DNA of 64,000 bases from Shinella granuli (lineage in GTDB: Bacteria; Pseudomonadota; Alphaproteobacteria; Rhizobiales; Rhizobiaceae): positions 1 through 64,000 of the forward strand of contig NZ_SLVX01000009.1 of assembly GCF_004341885.1 (NCBI RefSeq), in the 5' to 3' direction. Position 1 is the first letter of the stretch. Every line of letters starts with the position of its first letter. The position numbers and the translations under genes are program-made. This document shows, one piece after another, positions 42,683-51,603 of the stretch. The notes below the pieces were generated by a model that was given only the letters and a program-made list of their open reading frames with translations, was not told the DNA's origin and did not search any database.

Positions 42683-43312
42683 GTGAGCACGCAAGCAAAA
42701 GAGCCGAAACCAGCCGCAGGCAGGGCCACACGCCTGACAATCCTGTGCCGCGGCGCGACCGCGGCCAATCAGCAGACGCGATTTTCCTCCGACGTCCCCC
42801 TGCTGCCCAAGGAGCGGGTGCGATTGCGCGAACGGGCACGAGGCCTCGGCCGGTTCGACCTGGTGCTCCATGCGCCCGAGCGCTCCGCGGCAGAAACCGC
42901 CGCCGCCTTCGCCCCCGACGCGGCATCATGCCCGGCGCTGCGGGATGCCGACTACGGGCGATGGAACGGCCGGACGATCGCGGACGTGGCGGAACAGTCG
43001 CCGGAGGACCTGCAGCGCTGGATGTCGGATCCGTCCTGCGCCCCGCACGGCGGCGAAACTTTCGAAGCGGTGCAGGCCCGGGCGGCGGCCTGGTTGGAAC
43101 AGCGTCATGCAAAAGGCGGGCACACGCTGGCCGTCACGCACGCCATCGTCCTGAAACTGCTCTTCCTGCATGTGGTCGGCGCGCCCCTGTCCTCGCTCTG
43201 GCGTATCGATGTCGAGCCGCTCGCAATGCTGTCGCTGACCAGCGACGGCAGGCGCTGGGCGCTTCGCAGTTTTGGCGCGGGACTGCCGGGTGGGGCGACG
43301 GAGACCGGCTGA
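42683..43312 (+). CDS. Histidine phosphatase-fold protein with a degenerate RHG motif
   Basis: A 209-residue protein of the phosphoglycerate mutase/CobC fold. The first catalytic motif, normally LxRHGxT, reads ILCRGATAAN: the arginine is Cys and the phospho-accepting histidine is Arg. The second site is kept (LAVTHAIVLKLLF), and the middle DADYGRWNGRTIADVAE keeps the acidic residue. It therefore probably lacks phosphatase activity, or uses another chemistry. Start is GTG; the alternative ATG at 42672 reaches a stop within five codons. Role unknown. Confidence 0.8.
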   Translation: MSTQAKEPKPAAGRATRLTILCRGATAANQQTRFSSDVPLLPKERVRLRERARGLGRFDLVLHAPERSAAETAAAFAPDAASCPALRDADYGRWNGRTIADVAEQSPEDLQRWMSDPSCAPHGGETFEAVQARAAAWLEQRHAKGGHTLAVTHAIVLKLLFLHVVGAPLSSLWRIDVEPLAMLSLTSDGRRWALRSFGAGLPGGATETG

Positions 43313-43438
43313 CCCGACCGGGCGGGCGCAACGCAGAACATTGAAACTTTGTGCCACTGAAATTCTTGGCAATATCAATTTTGGTTGCGCATCAAGGAAA
43401 TCGCAGGCAAAAGCCATGGGGAAAGGCAGGCGGGTGAT

Positions 43439-44062
43439 ATGGCCTTGATGGGACTGAGAGAACGGCAGAAGGCAAGCCGCCGCGAGCGCATCCTGGAAGT
43501 CGCAAAGGCGCGCTTCCAGACGGATGGCTACGCCCCGACCACGATCGAAATGATCGCCAGGGATGCCGACGTCTCCGCCGTCACCGTCTACAACTACTTC
43601 GACACGAAGGCCGGGCTTCTCCTCGCTCTCGTCAGCGAAAGCGACCAGTTGCTGATCCGCCAACTGAAGGCGATGATCGCGCGCGAACCGACGGATATCA
43701 TCGACGCCGTCGCCACCTTCGGCCAGATCCTGCGCCGCCACGCCATGCGCTATCTGGAGAAGTCGACCTGGCGCGAGGTGCTCTCGGCCAGCATCCAGGA
43801 GGGCAGCAGCGATTTCGGGCGGACCTATCTCGAACTCGACCGCGTTCTCATCGAGCTGATGCGCGCGATGATCGTCACGTTCCAGAAGCGCGGCCTGATA
43901 CTGGAGAGCGTCGACAGCGAGGCGCTGGCCGACTGCCTGTTCTCGCTGCAGAACATCCGGTTCTTCAAGTTCATCGCCGATGACAACAGTGACGACGAGG
44001 ACATCGACCGGCGCCTGCGCACCGACCTTGCCGCGCTCAGGGGCCTCTTCTCCGCAAAGTGA
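43439..44062 (+). CDS. TetR-family transcriptional regulator
   Basis: A 207-residue repressor with an N-terminal helix-turn-helix (RERILEVAKARFQTDGYAPTTIEMIARDADVSAVTVYNYFDTK) and a C-terminal helical ligand domain. ATG 43439 fits length; upstream is AGGCAGGCGGG. The upstream region (43340-43381) holds loose dyads ATTGA...TCAAT and TGCCA...TGGCA that could be the operator. The ligand and target genes are not clear; the nearest gene, the 2-hydroxyacid oxidase, is convergent. Confidence 0.88.
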   Translation: MALMGLRERQKASRRERILEVAKARFQTDGYAPTTIEMIARDADVSAVTVYNYFDTKAGLLLALVSESDQLLIRQLKAMIAREPTDIIDAVATFGQILRRHAMRYLEKSTWREVLSASIQEGSSDFGRTYLELDRVLIELMRAMIVTFQKRGLILESVDSEALADCLFSLQNIRFFKFIADDNSDDEDIDRRLRTDLAALRGLFSAK

Positions 44063-44155
44063 CGCGGCGATGGCGGAAAGCATTCTGGCATGAGGACGGT
44101 CCCGGCCTGCGCCTCAACGGCAGCCGGGTGCAAGCCTGCCTCCAAGGAACGCAGA

Positions 44156-45313
44156 TCAGGCCCCGCCGCCCTTGTGCTGCACGGCAGCGCTGCCCGCAGC
44201 CTTGAGTTCGTCGATCGAGGCGATGCCCATCAGGACGAGGCTGATCGAGACTTCCCGTGTCAGGATCGCGATCACCTCGGCGACGCCGGCCTCGCCTGCC
44301 GCAGCAAGGCCGTAGGCATAGGCCCGGCCGAGCATCACGCCATCGGCGCCGAGGCCGACCGCCTTGAGGATATCCGTGCCGCGGCGGATGCCGCCGTCCA
44401 GCATGAGGCAGAAATCCGGGCCGACGGCGGCCCGGATCGCCGGAAGCGCGCCGATGGTGCTCGACGCGCCGTCGAGCTGGCGGCCGCCGTGATTGGAGAT
44501 CACGACCCCGTCGCAGCCAAGGTTCCGAGCAGCCACGGCATCCTCCGGCGCAAGAACGCCCTTGACGATAAGTTTTCCGGCCCAGCGCTCGCGCAGCCAG
44601 GCGATGTCCTTCCAGGACAGCGTCTTGTCGATGCGGCGCGACAGGCTGGCCGCCTGTTCCAGGGCGCCGCGGCCGAAATCCGGCCGGTGCTCGATCGCCC
44701 GCACCGAAGGCATGCCGCGCATCGCGACGTCGACGAGCCAGCGCGGCTTCAGCGCGAGCCGCGCCAGAAGCCCCGGCGTCACCCGCGTCAAGGAGCGGAA
44801 ACCGTTGCGCACATCCCGTTCGCGAATGCCGGTAATGGCCGTATCGACCGTGACGAACAGGGTGTCGACACCGGCCTGTTCGGCCGTCGCAAGGAACGCC
44901 TCCGAGAGCGAGCGATCCTCCAGCACATAGAGCTGGAAATGCAGCGGCCCGCCCGTCACCGCGCGAAGATCGGCCAGCGAGGCGATCGAGAAGGTCGACA
45001 GGCAGAAGGGGATGCCGGCGGCATGGGCGGCGCGCACCGCCTTCTCCTCGCCGCGGCCGGAATAGAGCCCGAGGAACCCGACCGGCCCCAGCATGAACGG
45101 CAGGGGATGGCGACGTCCGAGATAGACGGTCGAAAGATCCTGCTGACGGACTTCCGACAACACGGTCTGGCGCAGGCCGAACCGGGCGAAATCCGACCGG
45201 TTCGCCCGCATGGTCTCCTCCTCGAACGATCCGCCGTCGATGTAGTCGAAGAAGATCTTCGGCAGGCGCCGGCGGGCGAGGTCGCGAAAATCGTGGATAT
45301 TGACCGGGGCCAT
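44156..45313 (-). CDS. FMN-dependent 2-hydroxyacid oxidase/dehydrogenase (LldD/glycolate oxidase type)
   Basis: A 385-residue TIM-barrel flavoenzyme oxidising an L-2-hydroxyacid to a 2-keto acid. It opens IHDFRDLARRRLPKIFFDYIDGGSFEEETM; the base histidine and arginine are in VISNHGGRQLDGA; FMN-phosphate text is MLDGGIRRGTDILKAVGLGADGVMLGR. Its first codon comes two bases after the stop of the kinase gene behind GCAGGGGC. As the last gene of a ten-gene catabolic strand it would turn a hydroxy acid from upstream oxidation into a keto acid. Substrate open. Confidence 0.92.
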   Translation of the reverse strand: MAPVNIHDFRDLARRRLPKIFFDYIDGGSFEEETMRANRSDFARFGLRQTVLSEVRQQDLSTVYLGRRHPLPFMLGPVGFLGLYSGRGEEKAVRAAHAAGIPFCLSTFSIASLADLRAVTGGPLHFQLYVLEDRSLSEAFLATAEQAGVDTLFVTVDTAITGIRERDVRNGFRSLTRVTPGLLARLALKPRWLVDVAMRGMPSVRAIEHRPDFGRGALEQAASLSRRIDKTLSWKDIAWLRERWAGKLIVKGVLAPEDAVAARNLGCDGVVISNHGGRQLDGASSTIGALPAIRAAVGPDFCLMLDGGIRRGTDILKAVGLGADGVMLGRAYAYGLAAAGEAGVAEVIAILTREVSISLVLMGIASIDELKAAGSAAVQHKGGGA

Positions 45314-45314
45314 G

Positions 45315-46607
45315 TCAGCCCCTGCCGGGGTCGATCGCGTCGAGAAAGCGGGTGACCGCATCCTCCCCCGCCACCGGCTCGCTGCCGGCCATCACCGCGA
45401 TGGACAGGCCGATGAGCGAGGAGACGGGATTGTGGCTCGTCGCTCCGGCACGCAGGTTCATGACAAGCGTCGGGCAGAGGAAGAGGCCGAGCCGGACGAC
45501 CCGCCGCCAGTCGGCGGGCAGCATGTCCCGCGCCTTCAGGGCCGCCAGCAAGGGGCGCCACAGGGCCTCGGCCTTCACCTCCAGCAGCGCTCGCCGGACC
45601 GGGCTCGGTTCGAAATCCATGGTGACGTGCAGCCGGTCGCCGTCGAGAACCGCGCTTGCCCGATACCGCTCGGCCGCCATGGCAGGATCGTACAGCCAGA
45701 AGGGATGGGCGAGGATGTTGTGGAAGGTCGTCTTCACTTCGGCGAGAAGCGTCGGGATGTTCTCGCCGGCAAAGGCCGGGTCGAAGAAGGCAAGGCGTGC
45801 GGAACCCTCGCGCTCCTCGTACCAGACATTGGCGTTGTGGGCATCGCCATGGGCGACGACGCCGCCAGCGTCGGCAAGGCGCGCCGGGGCAAGCCGTTCG
45901 TGCGCGGCATCGAAAAGCGCGCCGATACCATCCTTGTATTCGATGCCGTTGACGACGAAGCGGCACCGCGAAAGCCGGTCCCAGCCGAGCGTGAGGCCGG
46001 GAAAGGCAAAGTCCTCGCCGACATAGAAGCGCGAAAGCCGCCCGCCCGGATAGGCGCCAGCCGGCGGATCGATCAGGCGTTCGTAGAACAGACGGTGGAT
46101 CGGCTCGGCCGCGACCTCGGCGGCGCTGACCGGATGCAGCGTGTCGAGATAGACCTTCAGCACGGCCTCGCTCAGCGCGCGCTCGGCCGCGACGGCCCTT
46201 TCGCGCACTTCGGCATCGTCCGTCATGTCCAAGGCCCGCAGGACGTCGGAGAAGCGTGGATCGGTACGGCGGCGATAGACGAGGATCTGCTCGCCCGGCA
46301 ACACCGACATCAGCAGCGGCTGGTCCACCGGGAGCCCGGCCTTCGCCAGGATGTCGGCGCGGTAATATTCTCCGCTCATCGCCTCCTCGCCCTCTTCCTG
46401 ATGGAACTTGAAAAAGAAGGCGCCATCATCGGTTTCGAAGAAACCGTTCAGCGAATTGAGGCTGTACTGGTCGTGGTTGATCGCTACGTTCCGCACCTCG
46501 ATCGTGAAGAGGTCGCGCAGAAGATCGGCCAGCATCCGCTCCGCCTCCCCGCTTCCTGTCTTGGCGAGCTTCCTGATTTCCGCCGTGCGGCTGGTGGGCT
46601 GGTTCAT
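45315..46607 (-). CDS. APH-fold phosphotransferase of the HisD-like cluster
   Basis: A 430-residue protein of the aminoglycoside-phosphotransferase fold. The catalytic loop is GVVAHGDAHNANVWYEE, with the expected HGDxHxxN, and a metal aspartate in LAFFDPAFAGENIP. The N-terminal lobe shows DGAFFFKFHQEEGEEAM. It is longer than homoserine-kinase relatives and has an extra C-terminal helical part. It follows the HutC-type regulator by 25 bases. It may phosphorylate a hydroxylated intermediate of the pathway, but this is inference from location. Confidence 0.8.
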   Translation of the reverse strand: MNQPTSRTAEIRKLAKTGSGEAERMLADLLRDLFTIEVRNVAINHDQYSLNSLNGFFETDDGAFFFKFHQEEGEEAMSGEYYRADILAKAGLPVDQPLLMSVLPGEQILVYRRRTDPRFSDVLRALDMTDDAEVRERAVAAERALSEAVLKVYLDTLHPVSAAEVAAEPIHRLFYERLIDPPAGAYPGGRLSRFYVGEDFAFPGLTLGWDRLSRCRFVVNGIEYKDGIGALFDAAHERLAPARLADAGGVVAHGDAHNANVWYEEREGSARLAFFDPAFAGENIPTLLAEVKTTFHNILAHPFWLYDPAMAAERYRASAVLDGDRLHVTMDFEPSPVRRALLEVKAEALWRPLLAALKARDMLPADWRRVVRLGLFLCPTLVMNLRAGATSHNPVSSLIGLSIAVMAGSEPVAGEDAVTRFLDAIDPGRG

Positions 46608-46632
46608 GGCATTCTTTCCGGATGAAAGGGGA

Positions 46633-47364
46633 TTATTTGCTGCCGTGCAGGTATCGGCTGCCAAGCGAATAGCGGCTGCCGACATAGGTCAGGGTATTGA
46701 CCGTAGCGACGACCGGCCCCGTCCAGGTCTTGCGGTGCAGGACAAGGCAGCAGTCGCCGGGGCGAATCTGCAGGAGGCGCGCATTGCCCTCGCCGGCCGG
46801 CAGGGCGCTGATGAGGTGTTCGACCTCGGTCAGCGGCGTTGCGGTCTGCAGGTAGTCGTAGGTCGCAGTAATGCTGAAATCCTGCTCGACATAGCCGGAG
46901 ACGAGGTCCGGATTGACAAAGCGTTCCTCGAGCTGGACGGGCAGGTCGTTCTCGAAGTGGATCACCACCGAGTGATCGACGGGCCTGACGGCTTCGAACT
47001 CGAAGGCGAGCAGAAGCTCCGGCTCCGGCCGTCTGATGCGTTCGAGCACGACTACCTCGGCCCGGTGACGGCTGCCGCGCGCCTTGATCTCGGTGATGAT
47101 GTTGCTGATCTCGATCAGTGTCGATTGCGGCTTGGGCGGCGCGACGAAGGTGCCGACGCCCTGGATGCGGCGCAAGTGTCCCTCCGAGGTCAGCTCCCGC
47201 AGCGCCCGGTGTACGGTCATGCGCGAGACGCCGAGCGCGGAGACAAGCTCGTTCTCCGAGGGAAGCCGGCTGTTGCGGGTCCATTTGCCGCTGCCGATAT
47301 TGCCGAGGACGAAATCCTTGACCTTCTCGTAGAGCGGCGATGCGGAATCCGAAAGCGTGTTCAT
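46633..47364 (-). CDS. HutC/UTRA-type GntR regulator
   Basis: A 243-residue regulator with a winged helix (LPSENELVSALGVSRMTVHRALRELTSEGHLRRIQGVGTFVA) and a UTRA ligand domain. The segment from VVVLERIRRPEPELLLAFEFEAVRP on, with ERFVNPDLVSGYVEQDF and LQIRPGDCCLVLHRKTWT, is like histidine-utilisation repressors HutC. Ligands of this group are urocanate-like or other acids. It lies inside the cluster, 52 bases after the zinc alcohol dehydrogenase gene, and the shared palindrome at 53983 and 54952 is its likely site. Confidence 0.9.
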   Translation of the reverse strand: MNTLSDSASPLYEKVKDFVLGNIGSGKWTRNSRLPSENELVSALGVSRMTVHRALRELTSEGHLRRIQGVGTFVAPPKPQSTLIEISNIITEIKARGSRHRAEVVVLERIRRPEPELLLAFEFEAVRPVDHSVVIHFENDLPVQLEERFVNPDLVSGYVEQDFSITATYDYLQTATPLTEVEHLISALPAGEGNARLLQIRPGDCCLVLHRKTWTGPVVATVNTLTYVGSRYSLGSRYLHGSK

Positions 47365-47416
47365 GGTTCACTGTCTCCACCGGCAGGCAGGGCCGGCATC
47401 CGGAATGACGCAGCGG

Positions 47417-48430
47417 TTAGTCCGCCACCGCGACGATCGTCTTCAGTGCCCGGCTTTCGCCCCGCGAAAGCCGCTCATAGGCCGCAGGCACCGCATCGAG
47501 TCCCGGCAGGACCTCGATCAGCTGCTCAAGCGCCGGGGCGAGTTCGGGAAGCAGGCCGACCGCATCGGCCAGTTCGTCCGCAAAGGCATGGCAGCCGACC
47601 AGCGTGATTTCCCGCTCGACGAGGATATTGGGGTCGAGGTCGAGCTTGCCGTGGCCGATGCCGACGAGGGCAAGCGCGCCGCTGCCTGAAAGCAGGTCCA
47701 GCACCCCGGCAATGGCCCGGATGCTGCCGGTCGCATCGAGCGCATAGCGCAGCCGCCCGCCGGAAAGCGCCGCATCGAGGGCATCCCGTTCGAGAGCGAC
47801 CACGGTGCCGCCCGCAACCACCTTCACCAGCGCAGCCTTCTCGGGGTTGAGATCGGCGAGGAGGAGCGGGCCGTCATGCAGGCGGGAGAGAAGCAGCGCG
47901 CTCAGCCCGCCGATCGTGCCGCAGCCGACGACGAGCACCGGCTCGCCCACCGGGGCGGCCAGCCGGCGCACGGCATGCAACGCCACCGCCAGCGGTTCGG
48001 CCATCGCGGCGACATGCGGCGAAAGCGTCGGATCGTGGCGCAGCACCAGCCGCGCGGGCAGTTGCACCGCCTCGGCAAAACCGCCGTCGCAGACCTCGCC
48101 GACGAAGCCGAGAGCCTCGCAGACATTGGCGCGGCCGTTGCGGCAGGCCGGGCAGGTGCCGCATCCGACGCGGGAATCCGCACAAACCACATCCCCGACG
48201 GCGACATGGCCGACGCCCTCGCCGACCGCCGTCACGCGGCCGCAGAATTCATGCCCCGCCGTCGAGGGCCGGCGGGTGATCCACTGGCCGGTACGGTAGT
48301 TGTGAAGATCGGAGCCGCAGATGCCGGCAGCTCTGACAGCGAGATTGACGAAACCGGCAGGCGGTGCGGAGAGCGGGGCCACCGCCTCCACCCGCAGGTC
48401 CTTCGCATCGTGAAGCCGCACCGCCTTCAT
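47417..48430 (-). CDS. Zinc-dependent medium-chain alcohol dehydrogenase
   Basis: A 337-residue MDR enzyme. The catalytic zinc site is AAGICGSDLH, with GHEFCGRVTAVGEGV; the structural zinc cysteines lie in GCGTCPACRNGRANVC. The nucleotide fold is VLVVGCGTIGGLSALLLSRL. It oxidises a secondary or primary alcohol with NAD(P). It starts five bases after the HisD-like gene. With the SDR upstream it could interconvert or epimerise the same alcohol before the HisD-like step. Confidence 0.92.
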   Translation of the reverse strand: MKAVRLHDAKDLRVEAVAPLSAPPAGFVNLAVRAAGICGSDLHNYRTGQWITRRPSTAGHEFCGRVTAVGEGVGHVAVGDVVCADSRVGCGTCPACRNGRANVCEALGFVGEVCDGGFAEAVQLPARLVLRHDPTLSPHVAAMAEPLAVALHAVRRLAAPVGEPVLVVGCGTIGGLSALLLSRLHDGPLLLADLNPEKAALVKVVAGGTVVALERDALDAALSGGRLRYALDATGSIRAIAGVLDLLSGSGALALVGIGHGKLDLDPNILVEREITLVGCHAFADELADAVGLLPELAPALEQLIEVLPGLDAVPAAYERLSRGESRALKTIVAVAD

Positions 48431-48435
48431 CGTTC

Positions 48436-49764
48436 TCAGCCGCCCTTCTTCAGGTAGGCGTCGCGCAGCGGCGACACCGCCAGCGCATGGGAGGAGAAGC
48501 CCTCGTAGACCGCCAGATTGTGCGAGTGCCGGGCGAATTCCGGATAGGCCGGCGCGGTGACGTAGCCGATCGAGCTGCGTTTGACGAAGTCAGTGACGGA
48601 GAGCGGGCCGAAGGTACGGGCCCAGCGGCTCGTCGGCAGGACCGCGTTGGGCCCGAGCGAGAAATTGGCGATGCTGACCGGGGTATGCGTGCCCATCAGG
48701 ATCTCCGAGGCCTCGGTGATATGGCCGAGATGGATGAAGGGGTCTTCCGAGAGAAGTTCGAGATGTTCCGGCGCATAGGCGTTGACGAAGGCATAGCTTT
48801 CCTCGATCGAATTCGTCAGCACGATGCCGCCCGTCCTGCCGGTCAGCACGGCCTTGGAGAAGGCGACGCGCTGCTCCGACATGCGTGACCAGTGATCCGG
48901 CAGGGCGGCAAGCGCTTCTTCCGCGACGCGGCGGCTGTGGGTGACCAGATAGGCCGACGAATCCGGGCCATGTTCGGCCTCGATCAGGAGGTCGAGCGCG
49001 GCCAGCCCGCCATGCACCGTTTCGTCGGCGAGGATCATCACCTCCGAGGGGCCGGCCGGAAGGCCGGTATCGATGACGCCGGACAGCGAACGCTTGGCAG
49101 CGACCACCCACGGGCTGCCCGGCCCGACGATCTTCAGCGCCGGCTTGACGGTCTCGGTGCCATAGGCGACCGCCGCCACCGCCTGGGCGCCGCCGACCTT
49201 GTAGACGGTCTCCACGCCGGCGAGGCGCGCGGCGACCAGCGTCGCGGCATCGACGGAGCCATCCGGCGCCGGCGGCGTGACGATGGCAAGGTTCGGCACG
49301 CCGGCAACGACCGCGGGAACCGAGGTCATCATCGTCACCGACGGGAAGGAGCCCTTGCCGCGCGGCACGTAGAGCGCCACGGACTGGATGGGCGTGAAGC
49401 GGTCGCCGGCAAAGGCGCCGGGCCGGATCTCCTTCAGCCACATGGCTTCCGGCTTCTGCTCCTCATGGAAGATACGGATATTGTCGATGCCGAACTGGAT
49501 CGATTCGACGACGCTCGCATCGACCAGCTTGAAGGCCGCGTCGAATTCCGCCTCGGTGACCTTGAGGTTGGCCTCGGTCATGGCGGCCTTGTCGAGTTCG
49601 CGGCCGAAACGCGCCAGCGCCTTGTCGCCCTCGGTGCGCACGGCTTCCAGGATCGGCGCGACCTTCTCGATGAAACCCGAAATATCGGTCTCCGACCGGC
49701 GCAGGAGGGCCGCCTTCTCCTCGGCGTTGAGCTTGGAATACTCGTAGAAAGACACTGATGTCAT
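48436..49764 (-). CDS. Histidinol dehydrogenase-family enzyme with altered zinc ligands (catabolic paralogue)
   Basis: A 442-residue HisD-fold dehydrogenase that would oxidise an alcohol to an acid in two steps. HisD catalytic Glu-His is kept in YAPEHLELL, the substrate serine in LPAGPSEVMIL and the Glu/His pair in VYEGFSSHALA. But the zinc-ligand glutamine of HisD is Glu in LIEAEHGPDS and the ligand aspartate (GDY) is Asn in ANFSLGPN. So it is not a normal histidine-biosynthesis HisD. Known catabolic relatives include HpsN (dihydroxypropanesulfonate dehydrogenase). Start at 49764 follows AAGGACAAG. Confidence 0.85.
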   Translation of the reverse strand: MTSVSFYEYSKLNAEEKAALLRRSETDISGFIEKVAPILEAVRTEGDKALARFGRELDKAAMTEANLKVTEAEFDAAFKLVDASVVESIQFGIDNIRIFHEEQKPEAMWLKEIRPGAFAGDRFTPIQSVALYVPRGKGSFPSVTMMTSVPAVVAGVPNLAIVTPPAPDGSVDAATLVAARLAGVETVYKVGGAQAVAAVAYGTETVKPALKIVGPGSPWVVAAKRSLSGVIDTGLPAGPSEVMILADETVHGGLAALDLLIEAEHGPDSSAYLVTHSRRVAEEALAALPDHWSRMSEQRVAFSKAVLTGRTGGIVLTNSIEESYAFVNAYAPEHLELLSEDPFIHLGHITEASEILMGTHTPVSIANFSLGPNAVLPTSRWARTFGPLSVTDFVKRSSIGYVTAPAYPEFARHSHNLAVYEGFSSHALAVSPLRDAYLKKGG

Positions 49765-49796
49765 CGTCTTGTCCTTGATGTCTGGCCCTTCAAGGG

Positions 49797-50597
49797 TCAT
49801 TTCGATTTGAGGAAGATGTCGAGGCCGACCAGACGATCGAGCAGAGCGATCACGAAGGCGGCGCAGGCGATGAAGACCACCGAGATGGCGGCAAGGTCCG
49901 GCGTGATGATCGACCGGATGGAATTGTAGATCTGCACCGGCAGCGTGACACTCCGGGCGTCGACGAGCAGAAGGCTGACCAGGAACTCGTTGAGCGCGAG
50001 GATGAACATCAGGAGCGAGCCGGTGATGACGCCGGGCAGCACCGCCGGAAGCGTGATGTAGAGGAAGCGCTGCAGGGGCGGCGCGCCGCAATTGGCCGCA
50101 GCCAGTTCCAGATCGGGCGACAGGTTGCTGGCGCTTGCGGTCACAGCCCAGATCATGAAGGGCAGGTTGATGACGCAGCAGGCGATGCCGACGGGCCAGA
50201 GCTTGCCGAGCACGCCCGCATTGCCGAACACCAGCATCAGGCCGATGCCGGAGCCGATCAGGGGAATGGTGAAGGGCAGCAGCAGGTAGATCTGGATGGA
50301 GCGGGCGAAGCGCACGCGGTACTTGGCCAGCGCGATGCCGGCGAGCGTGCCGACGGGAATGGCGACGACCGTGCAGATCGTGGCGACGATCAGCGAGCGC
50401 ACGAAAGCCTGCCTAAGATCGCTCGCCTGAGCGATCGCGCCGTACCATTTCAGCGACAGCCCGTCCGGCGGGAAGGTGATGATGTTGCCGGCGGTGAAGG
50501 ATGCGCCGAGCACCACGACGGTGGGCGCGGACAGCATGAGGAGCGCGGCGGTGACGAAGGTCCACAGGACGACGGATTTGCTGCGGCTGCCGGTCAT
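49797..50597 (-). CDS. Polyamine-type ABC transporter permease (PotC-like)
   Basis: A 266-residue permease with six membrane segments, of the spermidine/putrescine family. The EAA-like coupling loop is LAAANCGAPPLQRFLYITLPAVLPGVI. It overlaps the PotB-like gene by ATGA and precedes the HisD-like gene by 32 bases. Together with the PotB, PotA and PotD-type proteins here it makes a complete importer. The substrate cannot be named from sequence; the enzymes suggest an alcohol or amino alcohol. Confidence 0.92.
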   Translation of the reverse strand: MTGSRSKSVVLWTFVTAALLMLSAPTVVVLGASFTAGNIITFPPDGLSLKWYGAIAQASDLRQAFVRSLIVATICTVVAIPVGTLAGIALAKYRVRFARSIQIYLLLPFTIPLIGSGIGLMLVFGNAGVLGKLWPVGIACCVINLPFMIWAVTASASNLSPDLELAAANCGAPPLQRFLYITLPAVLPGVITGSLLMFILALNEFLVSLLLVDARSVTLPVQIYNSIRSIITPDLAAISVVFIACAAFVIALLDRLVGLDIFLKSK

Positions 50598-51538
50598 TTG
50601 CGCGTCTCCCCCATGGCAAGCGTGCCCGCGCCGAACAGCATGAAGACCACGCCGACGAGGATGGAGCCGACGGCGACGAGCATCAGCGACAGCGTCGCGC
50701 CGAGGCCCTGGTCGGAGGTGCGGAAGAACTGGTCGTAGATCGCGTTGGCGATGAAATCCTGGGTGCCGCCGCCAAGAATGGCCGGGATGGCGAAATCCGT
50801 CAGCGACAGCGTGACGACCACGAGGCCGGCGCCGACCAGCCCCGGGCGGGACAAAGGCAGCACGACATAGCGGAAGGTGCGCACCCAGCCGGCGCCGAGC
50901 GAGGCGGCCGCGGCCTCCAGTTCGTTCGGGATCGCCGTCAGCGCCGGGGCCAGCATCAGCACCGCGAAGGGCAACATGTATTGTACGAGGCCGAATAGGA
51001 CGGCCGGATAGTTGTAGAGCAGCCGCATGGGCGGCACGCCGACGAGCCCCAGCGCCTCGTTGACCATGCCCTGGTTGCCGAGGATGATGAGCCAGCCATA
51101 GGCACGCACGACCTGGCCGATGAAGAACGGCAGGAACAGGGCGACCAGCAGGAACTTGCGCAGCGCCGAAGAGGGCGTTCGCACCATCAGATAGGCATAG
51201 GGGAAGGCGAAGAGCAGCGTGATCGCGGTGACGATCAGCGAGCCCATCAGGCTGCGGCCGGCGACCGTCGCGAAGAAATTCTCCGTCAGCACACGCTGGT
51301 AATTGGCGAGCGTGTAGTCCTCCGACATCAGGAACGTGCTGGTGTCGAGCACCCTCAGGCTCGTATCACCGATCTGCACGAGGCCGAGCACCAGCAGCCC
51401 CACCAGCACGATGGCCGGCAGCAGCATGAGATAGGGCAGGCCCCGCTGGAAACTCGATGGCCAGACGGCGGCCGCAAGGCGTTCGAGCATATCCATGACA
51501 CGCCATGTCACGGGATATGCGGCACGGGGAGTGCGCAT
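50594..51538 (-). CDS. Polyamine-type ABC transporter permease (PotB-like)
   Basis: A 314-residue permease with six membrane segments after a charged N-terminus (MRTPRAAYPVTWRVMDM). The coupling loop is LEAAAASLGAGWVRTFRYVVLPLSRPGLVGA, the EAA motif of PotB-type subunits. It follows the binding-protein gene by 65 bases and has AGAGGATCGG before the ATG. It pairs with the PotC-like subunit encoded with ATGA overlap. Confidence 0.92.
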   Translation of the reverse strand: MRTPRAAYPVTWRVMDMLERLAAAVWPSSFQRGLPYLMLLPAIVLVGLLVLGLVQIGDTSLRVLDTSTFLMSEDYTLANYQRVLTENFFATVAGRSLMGSLIVTAITLLFAFPYAYLMVRTPSSALRKFLLVALFLPFFIGQVVRAYGWLIILGNQGMVNEALGLVGVPPMRLLYNYPAVLFGLVQYMLPFAVLMLAPALTAIPNELEAAAASLGAGWVRTFRYVVLPLSRPGLVGAGLVVVTLSLTDFAIPAILGGGTQDFIANAIYDQFFRTSDQGLGATLSLMLVAVGSILVGVVFMLFGAGTLAMGETRK

Positions 51539-51603
51539 GAACCGATCCTCTTAGCGAAAGGAGACGGCCCGCCGCCAAAATGCCGCGGCGGGCAGGCAGG
51601 GCC

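Noticed and set aside
43340-43381. A precise TetR operator upstream of the TetR gene
   Set aside because: Arms ATTGA/TCAAT and TGCCA/TGGCA have unequal internal spacing; mentioned with the gene but not listed as a site.
48436-49764. Calling the HisD-like gene hisD of histidine biosynthesis
   Set aside because: Two zinc-ligand positions differ and the gene lies in a transporter-linked catabolic cluster, so the biosynthetic name would mislead.
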